Source: Zooshikella harenae (lineage in GTDB: Bacteria; Pseudomonadota; Gammaproteobacteria; Pseudomonadales; Zooshikellaceae). Taken from it: 52,779 bases of DNA. The DNA is taken from assembly GCF_018837975.1 (NCBI RefSeq), contig NZ_JAGSOY010000035.1, positions 1 through 52,779 on the forward strand, read 5' to 3'. The stretch's first letter is position 1. Each line of letters starts with the position of its first letter. The translations under genes and the position numbers were made by a program. Shown here piece by piece: positions 37,839 through 46,601 of the stretch. The notes under the pieces are model-generated. The model was not told the origin of the DNA, did no database searches, and was given only the letters and a program-made list of their open reading frames with translations.

Positions 37839-38982
37839 TTGCAGAATGTTCCAACAGTCCAATCAACTTTTCTCTTAATGCCTTAAGCTCTGGAGGCATT
37901 TGGGTTGGAGAAAAACTGGAATCAATTTCTCGGCCAATGGCTTCAAGTTTGGCTAAAGTTTCTTCTGGTAAAGGTATATTGGCTTCAGGTAACAGTGTTT
38001 GAGCACGATCAATAATATGCTGAGCTCGGGTAGCCAGGCTTAATGATGCTAACTCGGCCGCTGCATTTAACGTTGTGTTTTCAGTTTCTTGCAAAATATC
38101 ATGTAGCACTTCTCGACTTTGTTCTTGACCTTCTTGGGTGGGAATAACATAAACTAATGCCCATAAATCTCGTGCATCTGGTTTAGTACTTCCGCGTAAT
38201 GCAGCCGCTGCACTGATTAGTGATAATGACTTCACAAGACGGCGGTCTGATAACATAATGCCTTCTTTTCGTAGCAAGCTTACACAGTGAGTCAGCGGTT
38301 GATAGACTTGTTCCATATCAGCATTTGCAGCAGCTTTAGATAAGACATCAAGGTGTTCTAATGAAGTGACATTACTAACTGCTTTATGCCTTACTTGCCA
38401 ACCACCTCTTAACAAATCTTCTAGCAAGTTTTCATTGACGGGTTCGATAAAAGTATGCAATAAAAAACGATCTGCAAAGGCGGCAAGTGCTTCATCTTCA
38501 GGTAAATGGTTAGCTGCTGCAACACATACTTTTAAAGGACATTGGTGAAGTGTATGCCCTCGTCGAAAAATACGTTCATTTAATACACCCAGTAATGTAT
38601 TTAAGACTGCCGTTGAAGCCAAAAAAACTTCATCCAAAAAAACAATATCAGCTTCTGGAAGCATACCTTCAGTAGCAGTCTCAACGGTGCCATCACGTAA
38701 CTTGCGTAAGTCAACTGGACCAAATAGCTCACTTGGTTCAGTAAATCGACCTAATAAATACTCAAAATATTCACCACCTAATGCATGGGCAACGCGTCGA
38801 ACAGCTGCACTTTTGGCTGTACCTGGAGGACCAATAACGAGAAGGTGTTCTTGTGCTACTGCAGCCAATGCAATTAAATCGACTAAAGACTCTCGATCAA
38901 TGAGTCCTTGAGTGGCTTGCTTGAGTCCTGTTCGAATAGAATGTGCTGCTGACTCAACTAACTGAGACAAGTGTTCAGGCAT
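37825..38982 (-). CDS. MoxR/RavA-family AAA+ ATPase
   Basis: The 385-residue ATPase would remodel protein complexes with its vWA partner. It has Walker A GPPGTAKSAAVRR (about 52-64), Walker B DIVFLDEVF (about 110-118), sensor 1 in VCVAAANHLPEDEAL, an arginine-finger region AFADRFLLH, and a C-terminal helical lid with the RRLVKSLSLISAAAALRG segment of RavA-type MoxR. Unlike E. coli RavA there is no long C-terminal LARA insertion. It leads a four-gene operon with overlaps or short gaps; the DGC gene ends about 120 bases downstream of its start on the upstream side and may be a separate unit. Confidence 0.9.
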   Translation of the reverse strand: MPEHLSQLVESAAHSIRTGLKQATQGLIDRESLVDLIALAAVAQEHLLVIGPPGTAKSAAVRRVAHALGGEYFEYLLGRFTEPSELFGPVDLRKLRDGTVETATEGMLPEADIVFLDEVFLASTAVLNTLLGVLNERIFRRGHTLHQCPLKVCVAAANHLPEDEALAAFADRFLLHTFIEPVNENLLEDLLRGGWQVRHKAVSNVTSLEHLDVLSKAAANADMEQVYQPLTHCVSLLRKEGIMLSDRRLVKSLSLISAAAALRGSTKPDARDLWALVYVIPTQEGQEQSREVLHDILQETENTTLNAAAELASLSLATRAQHIIDRAQTLLPEANIPLPEETLAKLEAIGREIDSSFSPTQMPPELKALREKLIGLLEHSANDSN

Positions 38983-39098
38983 ACGACGTATTACTTCTCA
39001 TTAAAAATTTGAATGGGTTAATTTAAAGTATGATAATTTGTGATGCTATTATTATTTGTATAACAAGACAAGGATAAATGTATCGTTGCTCAAGCAGT

Positions 39099-40070
39099 TT
39101 ATTTTTTACTTGTGTCGTATATAGTGGATTGATTTCGCCCATTTTGCTTGGACTGATAAAGCGCTTGGTCTGTCCTTTCTAACCAAACTTTGTAATCTTG
39201 AATTTCAGGAATAATTTGAGCAATCCCTAAGCTAATAGTGACACTAATATCACGCCCTTCATGAGTTACAATCGTTTTTTCAATAGATTTTCTCAGCCGT
39301 TCAGTAAAGTATAAGGCACTAGGCGAGTCAGTATTGACCAAAATTACTGAAAACTCCTCGCCACCATAGCGTCCAGCAATATCCGAAGAGCGTAAATTGT
39401 CTTTTAGTTTTGTTGCTACAGTACTGATAACAGCATCGCCGGCTGGATGACCATAAGTATCATTCACCTTTTTAAAATGATCAATATCAAACATCACAAG
39501 ACAACTCGTTTCATGAGTGCGTATAAACCGAAAAAATTCACGTTGCAGGCATTCTTCCCAATAACCTCGGTTAAACAGCGTGGTCAGGCGATCTGTGCGA
39601 CTTAATTCTTCAAGCTGGTGATTGGCCTTTTCTAAACCACTTTTATTAATTGCGATATCCGTTACATCATAAATAATAAGGCATATGTGGTTTACTTCAC
39701 CATTGGCAGAAACCAAAGGACTCACTGTAATATTCTGGTACATGAAAGGCTCAGTACCGGTTATGGGGCGGTAATTACGGAAACGGAATAGGTAGGGACG
39801 CTGTTCCCAGGTAGTAAAGGTTTTATTTTTTAAGAGAAAAACGGGTTCAGTTTTATTTCGAAACCACTTTTCATGAATCTCATCAAAAAGTGAAAAGAGA
39901 ACCTGGCCTTTGACTTTAATTGGCCCCATACCACTATGGTTTTCCATAAAGCTATTCCATACCTGGATTCGATATTCATGGTCCAATACGACCAATCCTA
40001 CTTCAATATCTTGAAGCATCCCCATCATCCAATGGAGTTCTTTGAACCCTAATAAGCTGTGGTCAACCAT
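39099..40070 (-). CDS. PAS-GGDEF diguanylate cyclase
   Basis: This 323-residue protein has a PAS-like sensor domain (about 10-145; VLDHEYRIQVWNSFMENHSG) and a GGDEF domain (about 155-320) with active motif RYGGEEFSVIL and a product-inhibition RxxD (RSSD) five residues before it. It should make cyclic di-GMP in the cytoplasm. It lies eight bases after the stop of the CheX-like response regulator gene, so the regulator may control the cyclase. Confidence 0.92.
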   Translation of the reverse strand: MVDHSLLGFKELHWMMGMLQDIEVGLVVLDHEYRIQVWNSFMENHSGMGPIKVKGQVLFSLFDEIHEKWFRNKTEPVFLLKNKTFTTWEQRPYLFRFRNYRPITGTEPFMYQNITVSPLVSANGEVNHICLIIYDVTDIAINKSGLEKANHQLEELSRTDRLTTLFNRGYWEECLQREFFRFIRTHETSCLVMFDIDHFKKVNDTYGHPAGDAVISTVATKLKDNLRSSDIAGRYGGEEFSVILVNTDSPSALYFTERLRKSIEKTIVTHEGRDISVTISLGIAQIIPEIQDYKVWLERTDQALYQSKQNGRNQSTIYDTSKK

Positions 40071-40078
40071 GTAGCCCC

Positions 40079-41083
40079 TTACTCTAATAAATAAGCAATT
40101 TTTTGTTGTAGCGATGTAAGTGAGTCTTCAGTAAATAAAAGCAGTAGATCACAATTGATATTGTAGTTTTCGATCGAGTAACAAATCTCGATGGTTAAGG
40201 TTTTTTTCCAATAACATTCTCCTTGCTTTATTAAATCACCTTCTTTGACATGCTGACCAAGCACAATGGGATGTCCTTGGCTAAAGTTGACATCAAGCTG
40301 TTCACTAAATCCTTTAACACAAGCACCAATCAGCAGGCTGGCGACATCCATGATCAATTCCAACTCCATTTTTTCATCTCGCTCACCCTGATATTTTGTT
40401 AGCTTAGCCATATCTTCAAAGCTGGAATCATAAAACAGCAGCAATGCTTCACCAGAAATACCAGAGCCGATAAAGCCCTGACACACAGCAGAAAAAGTAT
40501 CAGTATCTGCTGAGGATTGTAGTGCCATTGTGAGTTCAGAAACTTCAAGGGTATTGACTTTAGGAATGGGCATTACCACAAAAACATGCAGTAGACGGGC
40601 AAGTAGATCGGCAGCACGTCCCATAGCAACATTGGCTATTTCTCGGTAGCATTCCATTTCACTTATTTGATCTGGCTGAGTTGAAGTGGCTTCGGGCACT
40701 TTTGATTCCTGGCTTTCAACCAATAATCCATATTGGTTTAACAAGTGATCAATTTCTTCTGCCGATACGGGTTTTTTGATGAACTCAAGTGCCCCTAGAT
40801 CCATGACGCGCTTCCTGGCATCGGGTTGAATATCACCTGAAACAACGATTGTTATTACATTAATACTCTGCTCTTGAATTTGTTGTAACACACCATAACC
40901 ATCAAGCTCTGGCATATTGAGATCAAGGAAAAGGATATTGATACTTCCTTCCTGTAAAATTGAAACGGCTTCTTTACCATGCTTGGCAAACTGGATATTG
41001 GCATCCCATTTTTCTGGTAAAGCGCGCCCCATTTGCTTCCTTGCAACACTGGAATCATCACAAATTAATACTTGATGAGTCAT
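40079..41083 (-). CDS. Response regulator with CheX/CheC-like output domain
   Basis: The 334-residue protein has an N-terminal receiver domain (acidic pocket ICDDSSVARKQM, phospho-acceptor in FLDLNMPELDG at about D54, Lys in FIKKPVSAEE) and a C-terminal domain resembling CheC/CheX-type phosphatases (MECYREIANVAMGRAADLLA, then LIMDVASLLIGACVKGFSEQL, two helices of the kind that carry the active-site E and N residues). CheX-like domains dephosphorylate receivers; here it may act on itself or on a partner. It leads an operon with the diguanylate cyclase. Confidence 0.85.
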   Translation of the reverse strand: MTHQVLICDDSSVARKQMGRALPEKWDANIQFAKHGKEAVSILQEGSINILFLDLNMPELDGYGVLQQIQEQSINVITIVVSGDIQPDARKRVMDLGALEFIKKPVSAEEIDHLLNQYGLLVESQESKVPEATSTQPDQISEMECYREIANVAMGRAADLLARLLHVFVVMPIPKVNTLEVSELTMALQSSADTDTFSAVCQGFIGSGISGEALLLFYDSSFEDMAKLTKYQGERDEKMELELIMDVASLLIGACVKGFSEQLDVNFSQGHPIVLGQHVKEGDLIKQGECYWKKTLTIEICYSIENYNINCDLLLLFTEDSLTSLQQKIAYLLE

Positions 41084-41752
41084 TGGTTAACCATTACGCC
41101 TGATATTTTTGTTAAAGTATAGCTGCAAGCGTTTGGGTAAGCCGGACAAATTCTGTTATTGCTACTGAATCAATTATTCGATTATTTGTTGATCAGTAAA
41201 TCAATCATCAAACAATCGAATAATTGATTTATGGCAGTATTTATTGAAAATACACTCAATAACTGCGCTTTTTCAGTAATAGTAGTGTTAACGCTGAATT
41301 CTCTATCCCGAAGATATTACAATAAAAATTATTGAGGTCTTTGTGCATATAGTTTTAGGCGTCTGGATTACTTCAATACTTTTGAGAGAAGTAGTTGGCA
41401 ATAACAAGATTGCCTTATGGTGTACACGAAAGGCTACAGTCTTAAATGTGACCTATATGCTGTATATTTTAGAGGTATCTTTTAAAATACGCCGCAAAAT
41501 AGTAAACACTACAATTCAATCATACCTATAAAAACCAAATAAATTCGTCCATTTTTAATTGGTAGAAATAACACTGCTAATTTTTTAAATTAATGGACAT
41601 AAATGCATTAATGGAAAGAAGATGGTTTTTCAGTGCGCTTTTTTTGAAAAGACATAAACAAGCTCACTTTATCGTAAAAATCTATAGGCATACCTACAGA
41701 AAATTATCTTCTAGTGAGTATCATGGTCTGTTATGGACGGCAGTTGTAAACA
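41084..41752. other. Non-coding stretch between response regulator and porin genes
   Basis: About 670 bases. It holds the inverted repeat at 41168-41229, the likely promoter of the minus-strand regulator operon, and the promoter of the OprD porin. A 62-residue open frame at 41343-41531 lacks a ribosome binding site and family resemblance, and I do not call it a gene. Confidence 0.5.
41168..41229. repeat. Long inverted repeat with 26-base arms
   Basis: Arms 41168-41193 and 41204-41229 pair at 24 of 26 positions around a 10-base loop. There is no T-run on either side, so it does not look like a simple terminator. It lies about 85 bases upstream of the response regulator start and may be an operator or a stem in the leader RNA. 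Confidence 0.75.
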
Positions 41753-43315
41753 ATGTGGAATTTATTTAAACACCGGATTTTAAATAATCCTTTATCCATC
41801 ACGTTAGCTTTGTTTTCTTCCTTTAATGCTTATGCGCTGAGTTTTGATTCTCAGTCTACAAATGCGTCACAATTTAACAGTGATCCAAAGCATGGCATAT
41901 TTAATATTAGTTATGATAATCACTTTCTATCCAAAAATACCTCTCAACGGAGTGAAATTTTTGACCTCGATGAGTGGGTGCATGGTTTAAAAGTTGATTT
42001 TCAGTCTCGCTACTACTTTAATTTTATTGGGATGGATGTGTCTCTTGGTAGTGCAACCTACATCAATAATGGCATCGCTCAAGGTGGTAATAACTCAGGT
42101 AGTTCAGGTAGTAGTACTGGGATTGCTCAAAGTCTTCAGCCTTCAGATGAGCAAACATTTAATTATGTAAGTGCGAGTTATGAAGCATTAACAGGATCGA
42201 CAGTGCAACAAATAAAAGCATGCTCACCCTCAGGATCAACACCTTCTACACCTAGTCACTGTGCTGACATCCAGTTGCCATATGGTCAAGAACGAGTTGA
42301 TTATCTCCGACAACCACAGTTAGGTAACTCCTCGGCCAATGAAATCTCTGCTATCACTCAAGCCTACACAAAAATGCGTTTTGGTAGTAAACAGCAGCCA
42401 TTCCATGTGCGTTTTGGTTTACAAAGTCTCAACTTAGAAACATTTTCTACTTCTGGTTCTTATGTTTTGCCAAGCTCAGTGTTTGGTGCGTTAGTAAGTA
42501 CCAATGTTTCTGGTGCTGATGTGTATTATGGGCGCTTTAATCAATACCACGAGCGAGGCTCTAGCCAGTTCATTAAGCCATTTACTAGTTATTCACAAGA
42601 ACAGCGAGTTAAGTATATCGATGTATTGGGCACCCAATACACTTTTGAGAATGGTTTGGTAGGCCAGCTTGAAATGGGGCGTGCTGGTAATCAGCTAAAA
42701 AAATACTTTGGTAAACTTTATTACCTAATGGATGTAGCTGAGGGGATTTCATTATCTCTTGATGGTCGGGTTGGATTAGCCCATGGTAAACAGGCTTATG
42801 GCTATTATGACTGGCTGTCTCCGCTCAATCAGTTTTTTTATGTTCAATATGAAGACTATAAAAGTCGCTATTATAATGTAACTGCTGCACTACATACGCA
42901 AAATAGCAAGCTTTATTTTGGTATTAATAAAACGGAGTTAGCTGACTGGGGAAGTGGCTACTTTTACGATGATCAAAGTGCATTCAACTCGACACTGGCT
43001 TTGTATAAAAATTATAACCATAAAAATGAGCTGGCCTGGGTCATTGGCTTAGACTACGATTTTTCGGGTATTAAGCTTCCAGGCCTTAATCTGGGGGTTC
43101 ACTATGCACGAGGGAAACGACCTGGTGAAGATATTGTCCTTGAACTTGACGAAAAGAACACTGAGCAGGAAGTGGGAGGTTATATTGCCTATACCTTGCA
43201 GTCAGGCTTACTTGAAGGGTTAACGTTAGGCTGGCATTTTGCTCGATGGCAAGGCTTTGAAAATAATGAAGACAGCAGCCGTTTTCTGTTGACGTATAAT
43301 TTGGCTAATTTTTAG
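41753..43315 (+). CDS. OprD-family outer membrane porin
   Basis: The 520-residue protein has a signal peptide (to about residue 29, NAYA), the OprD-type opening with DEWVHGLKVDFQSRYYF, alternating beta strands throughout and a C-terminal Phe, as expected for assembly into the outer membrane by Bam. A Gly/Ser/Asn-rich loop near residues 110-125 and a segment with paired Cys (about 160-178) look like external loops. OprD porins pass amino acids, aromatic acids or other small anions; the substrate here is unknown. The gene has its own promoter region. Confidence 0.88.
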   Translation: MWNLFKHRILNNPLSITLALFSSFNAYALSFDSQSTNASQFNSDPKHGIFNISYDNHFLSKNTSQRSEIFDLDEWVHGLKVDFQSRYYFNFIGMDVSLGSATYINNGIAQGGNNSGSSGSSTGIAQSLQPSDEQTFNYVSASYEALTGSTVQQIKACSPSGSTPSTPSHCADIQLPYGQERVDYLRQPQLGNSSANEISAITQAYTKMRFGSKQQPFHVRFGLQSLNLETFSTSGSYVLPSSVFGALVSTNVSGADVYYGRFNQYHERGSSQFIKPFTSYSQEQRVKYIDVLGTQYTFENGLVGQLEMGRAGNQLKKYFGKLYYLMDVAEGISLSLDGRVGLAHGKQAYGYYDWLSPLNQFFYVQYEDYKSRYYNVTAALHTQNSKLYFGINKTELADWGSGYFYDDQSAFNSTLALYKNYNHKNELAWVIGLDYDFSGIKLPGLNLGVHYARGKRPGEDIVLELDEKNTEQEVGGYIAYTLQSGLLEGLTLGWHFARWQGFENNEDSSRFLLTYNLANF

Positions 43316-43483
43316 ACGGTATTCAAAAGGGAAGACTTTAACTTGCGATTGGACAAAGATTTGCCTAGCATATAAATCCTTCAGATTATGTATGACCTTC
43401 ACGAATTATTTTATAGTTGCCTTAACTATGAGTAATACGTGAAGGAGTAATTGTTTTGAGGATCACATGGATAGGTGGATAGC

Positions 43484-43750
43484 ATGAAGTTAACGGTCTT
43501 TTTACAGGGACAGCTACGTCTTTTAGTTGGCAAAGATCAAGTCGTTTTATCACTCACTAAGCCTTCTCTTTCGACTGCACTGCAAATGCTTTGTGAACGT
43601 TCATTTGGACATCGTTTATTAGCAAAAGATGGTTCAATTTCTCCAAGCATTCTTTTTTTTCTGGGCGATCAACAAATAAAAGCAACAGATGAGGTGTTTT
43701 TTGCAGAAGGAGATACGCTTACCCTACTCTCGCCTATTTCTGGGGGTTAA
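43484..43750 (+). CDS. MoaD/ThiS-like ubiquitin-fold sulfur carrier
   Basis: This 88-residue beta-grasp protein ends in the GG needed for C-terminal adenylation and thiocarboxylate formation (SPISGG). I chose the ATG at 43484 (MKLTVFLQG), preceded by AGGTGG; a GTG three codons earlier is less likely. It lies three bases before the E1-like gene. Such pairs serve molybdopterin, thiamine or specialised sulfur-transfer routes, and are often seen beside tungsten aldehyde oxidoreductases; no such enzyme is nearby. Confidence 0.8.
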   Translation: MKLTVFLQGQLRLLVGKDQVVLSLTKPSLSTALQMLCERSFGHRLLAKDGSISPSILFFLGDQQIKATDEVFFAEGDTLTLLSPISGG

Positions 43751-43753
43751 GCT

Positions 43754-44575
43754 ATGCAGCAAGAAGTTATTGATACGATGCCACTTAAGCATGAGACATT
43801 GTCTGCGCTTACACCTGAAGAGCAAGCCATCTATGAGTGGCAGATGTGGACACCGGGTTTTGGCGAATTAGGGCAACAGAAATTAAAGTCAACCTCTGTG
43901 TTAGTTTCTCGTGTAGGTGGACTAGGCTCTATTGTGGCTTACCAGCTTGCCGCTGCAGGGATCGGTAAATTAGTGTTGGCTCATGGGGGACAAATTAAAC
44001 CTTCGGATCTCAATCGGCAGATTTTGATGACTTATCAAGGACTTGGTCAGTCTCGGGTAGCTTCAGCAAAAGAGCGGTTATTGCAGTTAAATCCTCGCCT
44101 AGATATTCAGGCATTTGATGAAAATATTAGCTCAGAAAACTGCGATAAAATTATGGCTGAGGCCGACTTGGTTATTGATTGTGCGCCACTATTTGCCGAA
44201 CGATTTGCCATGAATGATGGTGCACTGGCTAAGGGTATCCCCCTGATTGAGTGCGCAATGTATGAACTTGAAGCGCAGTTAACCACAATTATTCCTGAAC
44301 AAACCCCTTGTTTGCGTTGTATCTATCCTGAAACACCACCTTTGTGGAAGCGAGAGTTTCCTGTTTTTGGGGCTGTCTCAGGTACAGTAGGCTGTATGGC
44401 GGCAATGGAGGCAATAAAACTTATTAGTGGTTTGGGCTCACTGTTAACAAATACACTGCTCACCATCGACTTACGTACCATGTCAACACGTAAGTTACAG
44501 CTAAATAAAAATACGCTGTGCTCTTGCCAACAAGCCATAAAAACTAAAGGGCTGGCTGAACATGCCTGTGAGTAG
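43754..44575 (+). CDS. E1-like ThiF/MoeB/HesA family activating enzyme
   Basis: This 273-residue protein would adenylate the C-terminus of the MoaD-like carrier. The ATP-binding glycine motif is RVGGLGSIVAYQLAAAGIG, followed by the conserved SDLNRQ and a DCAP segment; the zinc site uses CLRC and CSC near the ends. No rhodanese domain is fused. The typical catalytic Cys region reads SGTVGCMAAMEAIK. The pair is transcribed alone; which cofactor or product it serves is open. Confidence 0.85.
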   Translation: MQQEVIDTMPLKHETLSALTPEEQAIYEWQMWTPGFGELGQQKLKSTSVLVSRVGGLGSIVAYQLAAAGIGKLVLAHGGQIKPSDLNRQILMTYQGLGQSRVASAKERLLQLNPRLDIQAFDENISSENCDKIMAEADLVIDCAPLFAERFAMNDGALAKGIPLIECAMYELEAQLTTIIPEQTPCLRCIYPETPPLWKREFPVFGAVSGTVGCMAAMEAIKLISGLGSLLTNTLLTIDLRTMSTRKLQLNKNTLCSCQQAIKTKGLAEHACE

Positions 44576-44615
44576 TTCAATTTTATAAAGGTTCATTGTT
44601 CTCACATAACCCTTA

Positions 44616-44641
44616 GCCACTGTAGTTTAGCCTGCAGTGGC
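44616..44641 (+). terminator. Weak hairpin after the MoaD/E1 pair
   Basis: A 7-bp stem GCCACTG (44616-44622) / CAGTGGC (44635-44641) lies 40 bases after the E1-like stop. The downstream T content is poor, so it is only a candidate terminator. Confidence 0.35.
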
Positions 44642-44833
44642 ACTTTGCTTCGTATTAGAATTACGAATATAAAAATTATTTTTATATTTCAAATTTATTA
44701 GTAGCTACGGGTGACTAATTTCACAAACGAGTGAATTACGCATTTTAGGGCGTTCCATTAAACCGTATAGTGGGCGCCAATCACTTATGACGGGAAATGT
44801 CATATCAAAAAGACTCGTAGAGGTTGATGGATC

Positions 44834-45460
44834 ATGATCATGGCATCAAGAAAGCTTAGAATTATAGATTATGTTACTGCTTTGACCGTTTTTTCAATTG
44901 CCCTGGCCTTTGCTTATTCTGCTATATCCGTTAACGCTGTAAAGTCACCCGTATTTAATTTTAGTTCATCACTGGATACTGCCTCTATTCACGAAACAAA
45001 AGTTCAAGCGCTGAACGACAACAATAGCGAAATTCCAACCGATTTATTTGGTGTTGTCACACAAGACAAAAAAGTAGTAATGCCCAAAGTAGAGCCTAAA
45101 GAAACTAAGCTTGCGATGACATTAGAAGCTGTTTTTCATTCTTCAAAAGAAACAGACTCAGTTGCAGTCGTTAAAGTTAATAAAAATGATGAAAAATTAG
45201 TTAAAGTGGGTGATGAAATACAATCTGGAATTATCATTAAAAATATCAATAAAAGTCAGATCGTTTTTTCACATAATGGCAGTTTGGAACGCTTAGCAAT
45301 GGCAGACTATGACCAGAGTGGGAAAGTGAGTTCAATGTTAGCCTATCAGCCAAGTGCAGATTTAAACAGAACAAATCGAGCATCGCTCAATCTTGCTGGT
45401 AAAACAACGCAGGAAGATAAAATAAGAGCTCGATTACTCAATCTTCGTTCAAGTCTTTAA
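44834..45460 (+). CDS. gspC: GspC-like type II secretion protein
   Basis: GspC joins the inner-membrane platform of type II secretion to the GspD secretin. The 208-residue protein has one N-terminal membrane helix (about 14-34), a periplasmic linker, and a homology-region domain beginning LAMTLEAVFHSSKETDSVAV with the GDEIQSGIIIKNINKSQIVF core. The C-terminus lacks a PDZ or coiled-coil region of full-length proteins (about 270-300 residues). It stands alone and faces away from the other gsp genes, which are on the opposite strand about 1.1 kb away. The assignment is from the HR domain. Confidence 0.72.
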   Translation: MIMASRKLRIIDYVTALTVFSIALAFAYSAISVNAVKSPVFNFSSSLDTASIHETKVQALNDNNSEIPTDLFGVVTQDKKVVMPKVEPKETKLAMTLEAVFHSSKETDSVAVVKVNKNDEKLVKVGDEIQSGIIIKNINKSQIVFSHNGSLERLAMADYDQSGKVSSMLAYQPSADLNRTNRASLNLAGKTTQEDKIRARLLNLRSSL

Positions 45461-45502
45461 ATGACTTTTTCTCTTAAAACGTTCCCAAAAATATTAATAA
45501 AA

Positions 45503-45535
45503 AAGCCAGCTATAAAAGCTGGCTTAATGAAGAGT
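45503..45535 (-). terminator. Rho-independent terminator for the lectin gene
   Basis: A perfect 9-bp stem (45503-45511 with 45517-45525) has a T-run on its minus-strand 3' side (toward 45497). It sits after the minus-strand lectin gene; the plus-strand gspC gene ends just before it, so it may act in both directions. Confidence 0.8.
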
Positions 45536-45589
45536 GTTTTTATAGTCACGGGTTGAATACAAAAAAACACTAAGTATTATGGGTATGGA

Positions 45590-45985
45590 CTACCCTTTGT
45601 TTTTAAACACGATAATATCTACATATAAATCATTAAAATCTTTATCTCCTGCATCTGCTCCACCATCATTAGTTGCAAAGCTATAAGAGTGGATATAAGG
45701 AGATCCTTTATAGACACAGGCTGATTCACAAGGAAGTATGCCTGCACTCGGTGTTAATTCTACGGTATATACCCCATTTCCTCCAGAAAGGAACGAACCT
45801 TCACCAATACGAGTTATTTCACCGCCACTGCTGCTTTTACCTTTAGCTTCAAAGACTGAACGACCACTGGAATCCTTAATAACAACAGATTGGACACCAC
45901 TGGATTGAGCATAAGCAACAACTTGTACCAGTTTATCTTGTGGATCAATGTTGATGATTTGATTGCCTGTAACTGGGCTTGGCAT
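45590..45985 (-). CDS. LecB-like calcium-dependent lectin
   Basis: The 131-residue protein is laid out like Pseudomonas LecB (PA-IIL): a beta-rich opening VQVVAYAQSSGVQSVVIKDS, a Gly/Ser-rich middle, and a C-terminal calcium-type motif DKDFNDLYVDIIVF, ending in Gly as LecB does, where the terminal carboxylate of a partner chain coordinates calcium. It is longer than LecB (115) and has an extra pair of Cys (PCESACVY). AAGGAAGG precedes the ATG. There is no signal peptide, as for LecB. Sugar preference is unknown. Another small beta-sandwich protein with a D-x-D-x-N-D calcium site is possible. Confidence 0.6.
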   Translation of the reverse strand: MPSPVTGNQIINIDPQDKLVQVVAYAQSSGVQSVVIKDSSGRSVFEAKGKSSSGGEITRIGEGSFLSGGNGVYTVELTPSAGILPCESACVYKGSPYIHSYSFATNDGGADAGDKDFNDLYVDIIVFKNKG

Positions 45986-46130
45986 GATACATTCCTTCCT
46001 TGTTTACAATAGTTATCATTAAGAATGTAATATGGTATTAGGCTGATATGACACTTTAGATAATTAATAAATAATATTGTATTAATAAAAAGCAGACAGT
46101 TGATGAAGTAATAATCTCTTTTTTGTTAAT

Positions 46131-46601
46131 TTAATATAGCACGACTCGAATATTTACTTTTCCGCTTTTTTGACGGTCTACAGAAAGGCTTTTAACAACC
46201 AGCATATCTTGTTGTGTTAGCTGTTGTAGCCATTTTATACTTGTATTAAAAGGAACATGGTTGAACCACACAGTGAGCTGCTCTTCAGAAGGCTCAACCC
46301 GTTGAATTGTTAGTTTTAACGCTTCGGCACGTTTGATAATTCGTTGTCTTTTTTGGGGTAAACTAACCAAATGTTCTGTTGATTGCTGTTGTTGGCTTAT
46401 TTTTACTAATTGCTGTTTGTGCTGTAAAATATAATTAGCATTTTCTTGCCAATACTGCCACTCTTTGTTAGCTGTATCAACAGTGTTAAATGATGGTATA
46501 ATGATATAATCAATTAAAACATAAAGAACAATAAAAACACCTAAAAATATTAATGCATTTTTTTCTTGTGGAGAAAGCCTAGCCCAGTATGCTTTAATCA
46601 T
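46131..46601 (-). CDS. gspM: GspM, type II secretion inner-membrane protein
   Basis: This 156-residue protein has a short cytoplasmic start, a membrane helix at about 17-36 and a periplasmic domain (coiled-coil-like KQQLVKISQQQQ, then the ferredoxin-like fold ending VNIRVVLY). Its start overlaps the gspL stop by four bases, as is standard in gsp operons. Neither a functional platform (gspF) nor pseudopilins is present in this locus. Confidence 0.85.
   Translation of the reverse strand: MIKAYWARLSPQEKNALIFLGVFIVLYVLIDYIIIPSFNTVDTANKEWQYWQENANYILQHKQQLVKISQQQQSTEHLVSLPQKRQRIIKRAEALKLTIQRVEPSEEQLTVWFNHVPFNTSIKWLQQLTQQDMLVVKSLSVDRQKSGKVNIRVVLY

Noticed and set aside
41343-41531. 62-residue plus-strand frame
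   Set aside because: No ribosome binding site, no family resemblance, and AT-rich non-coding surroundings.
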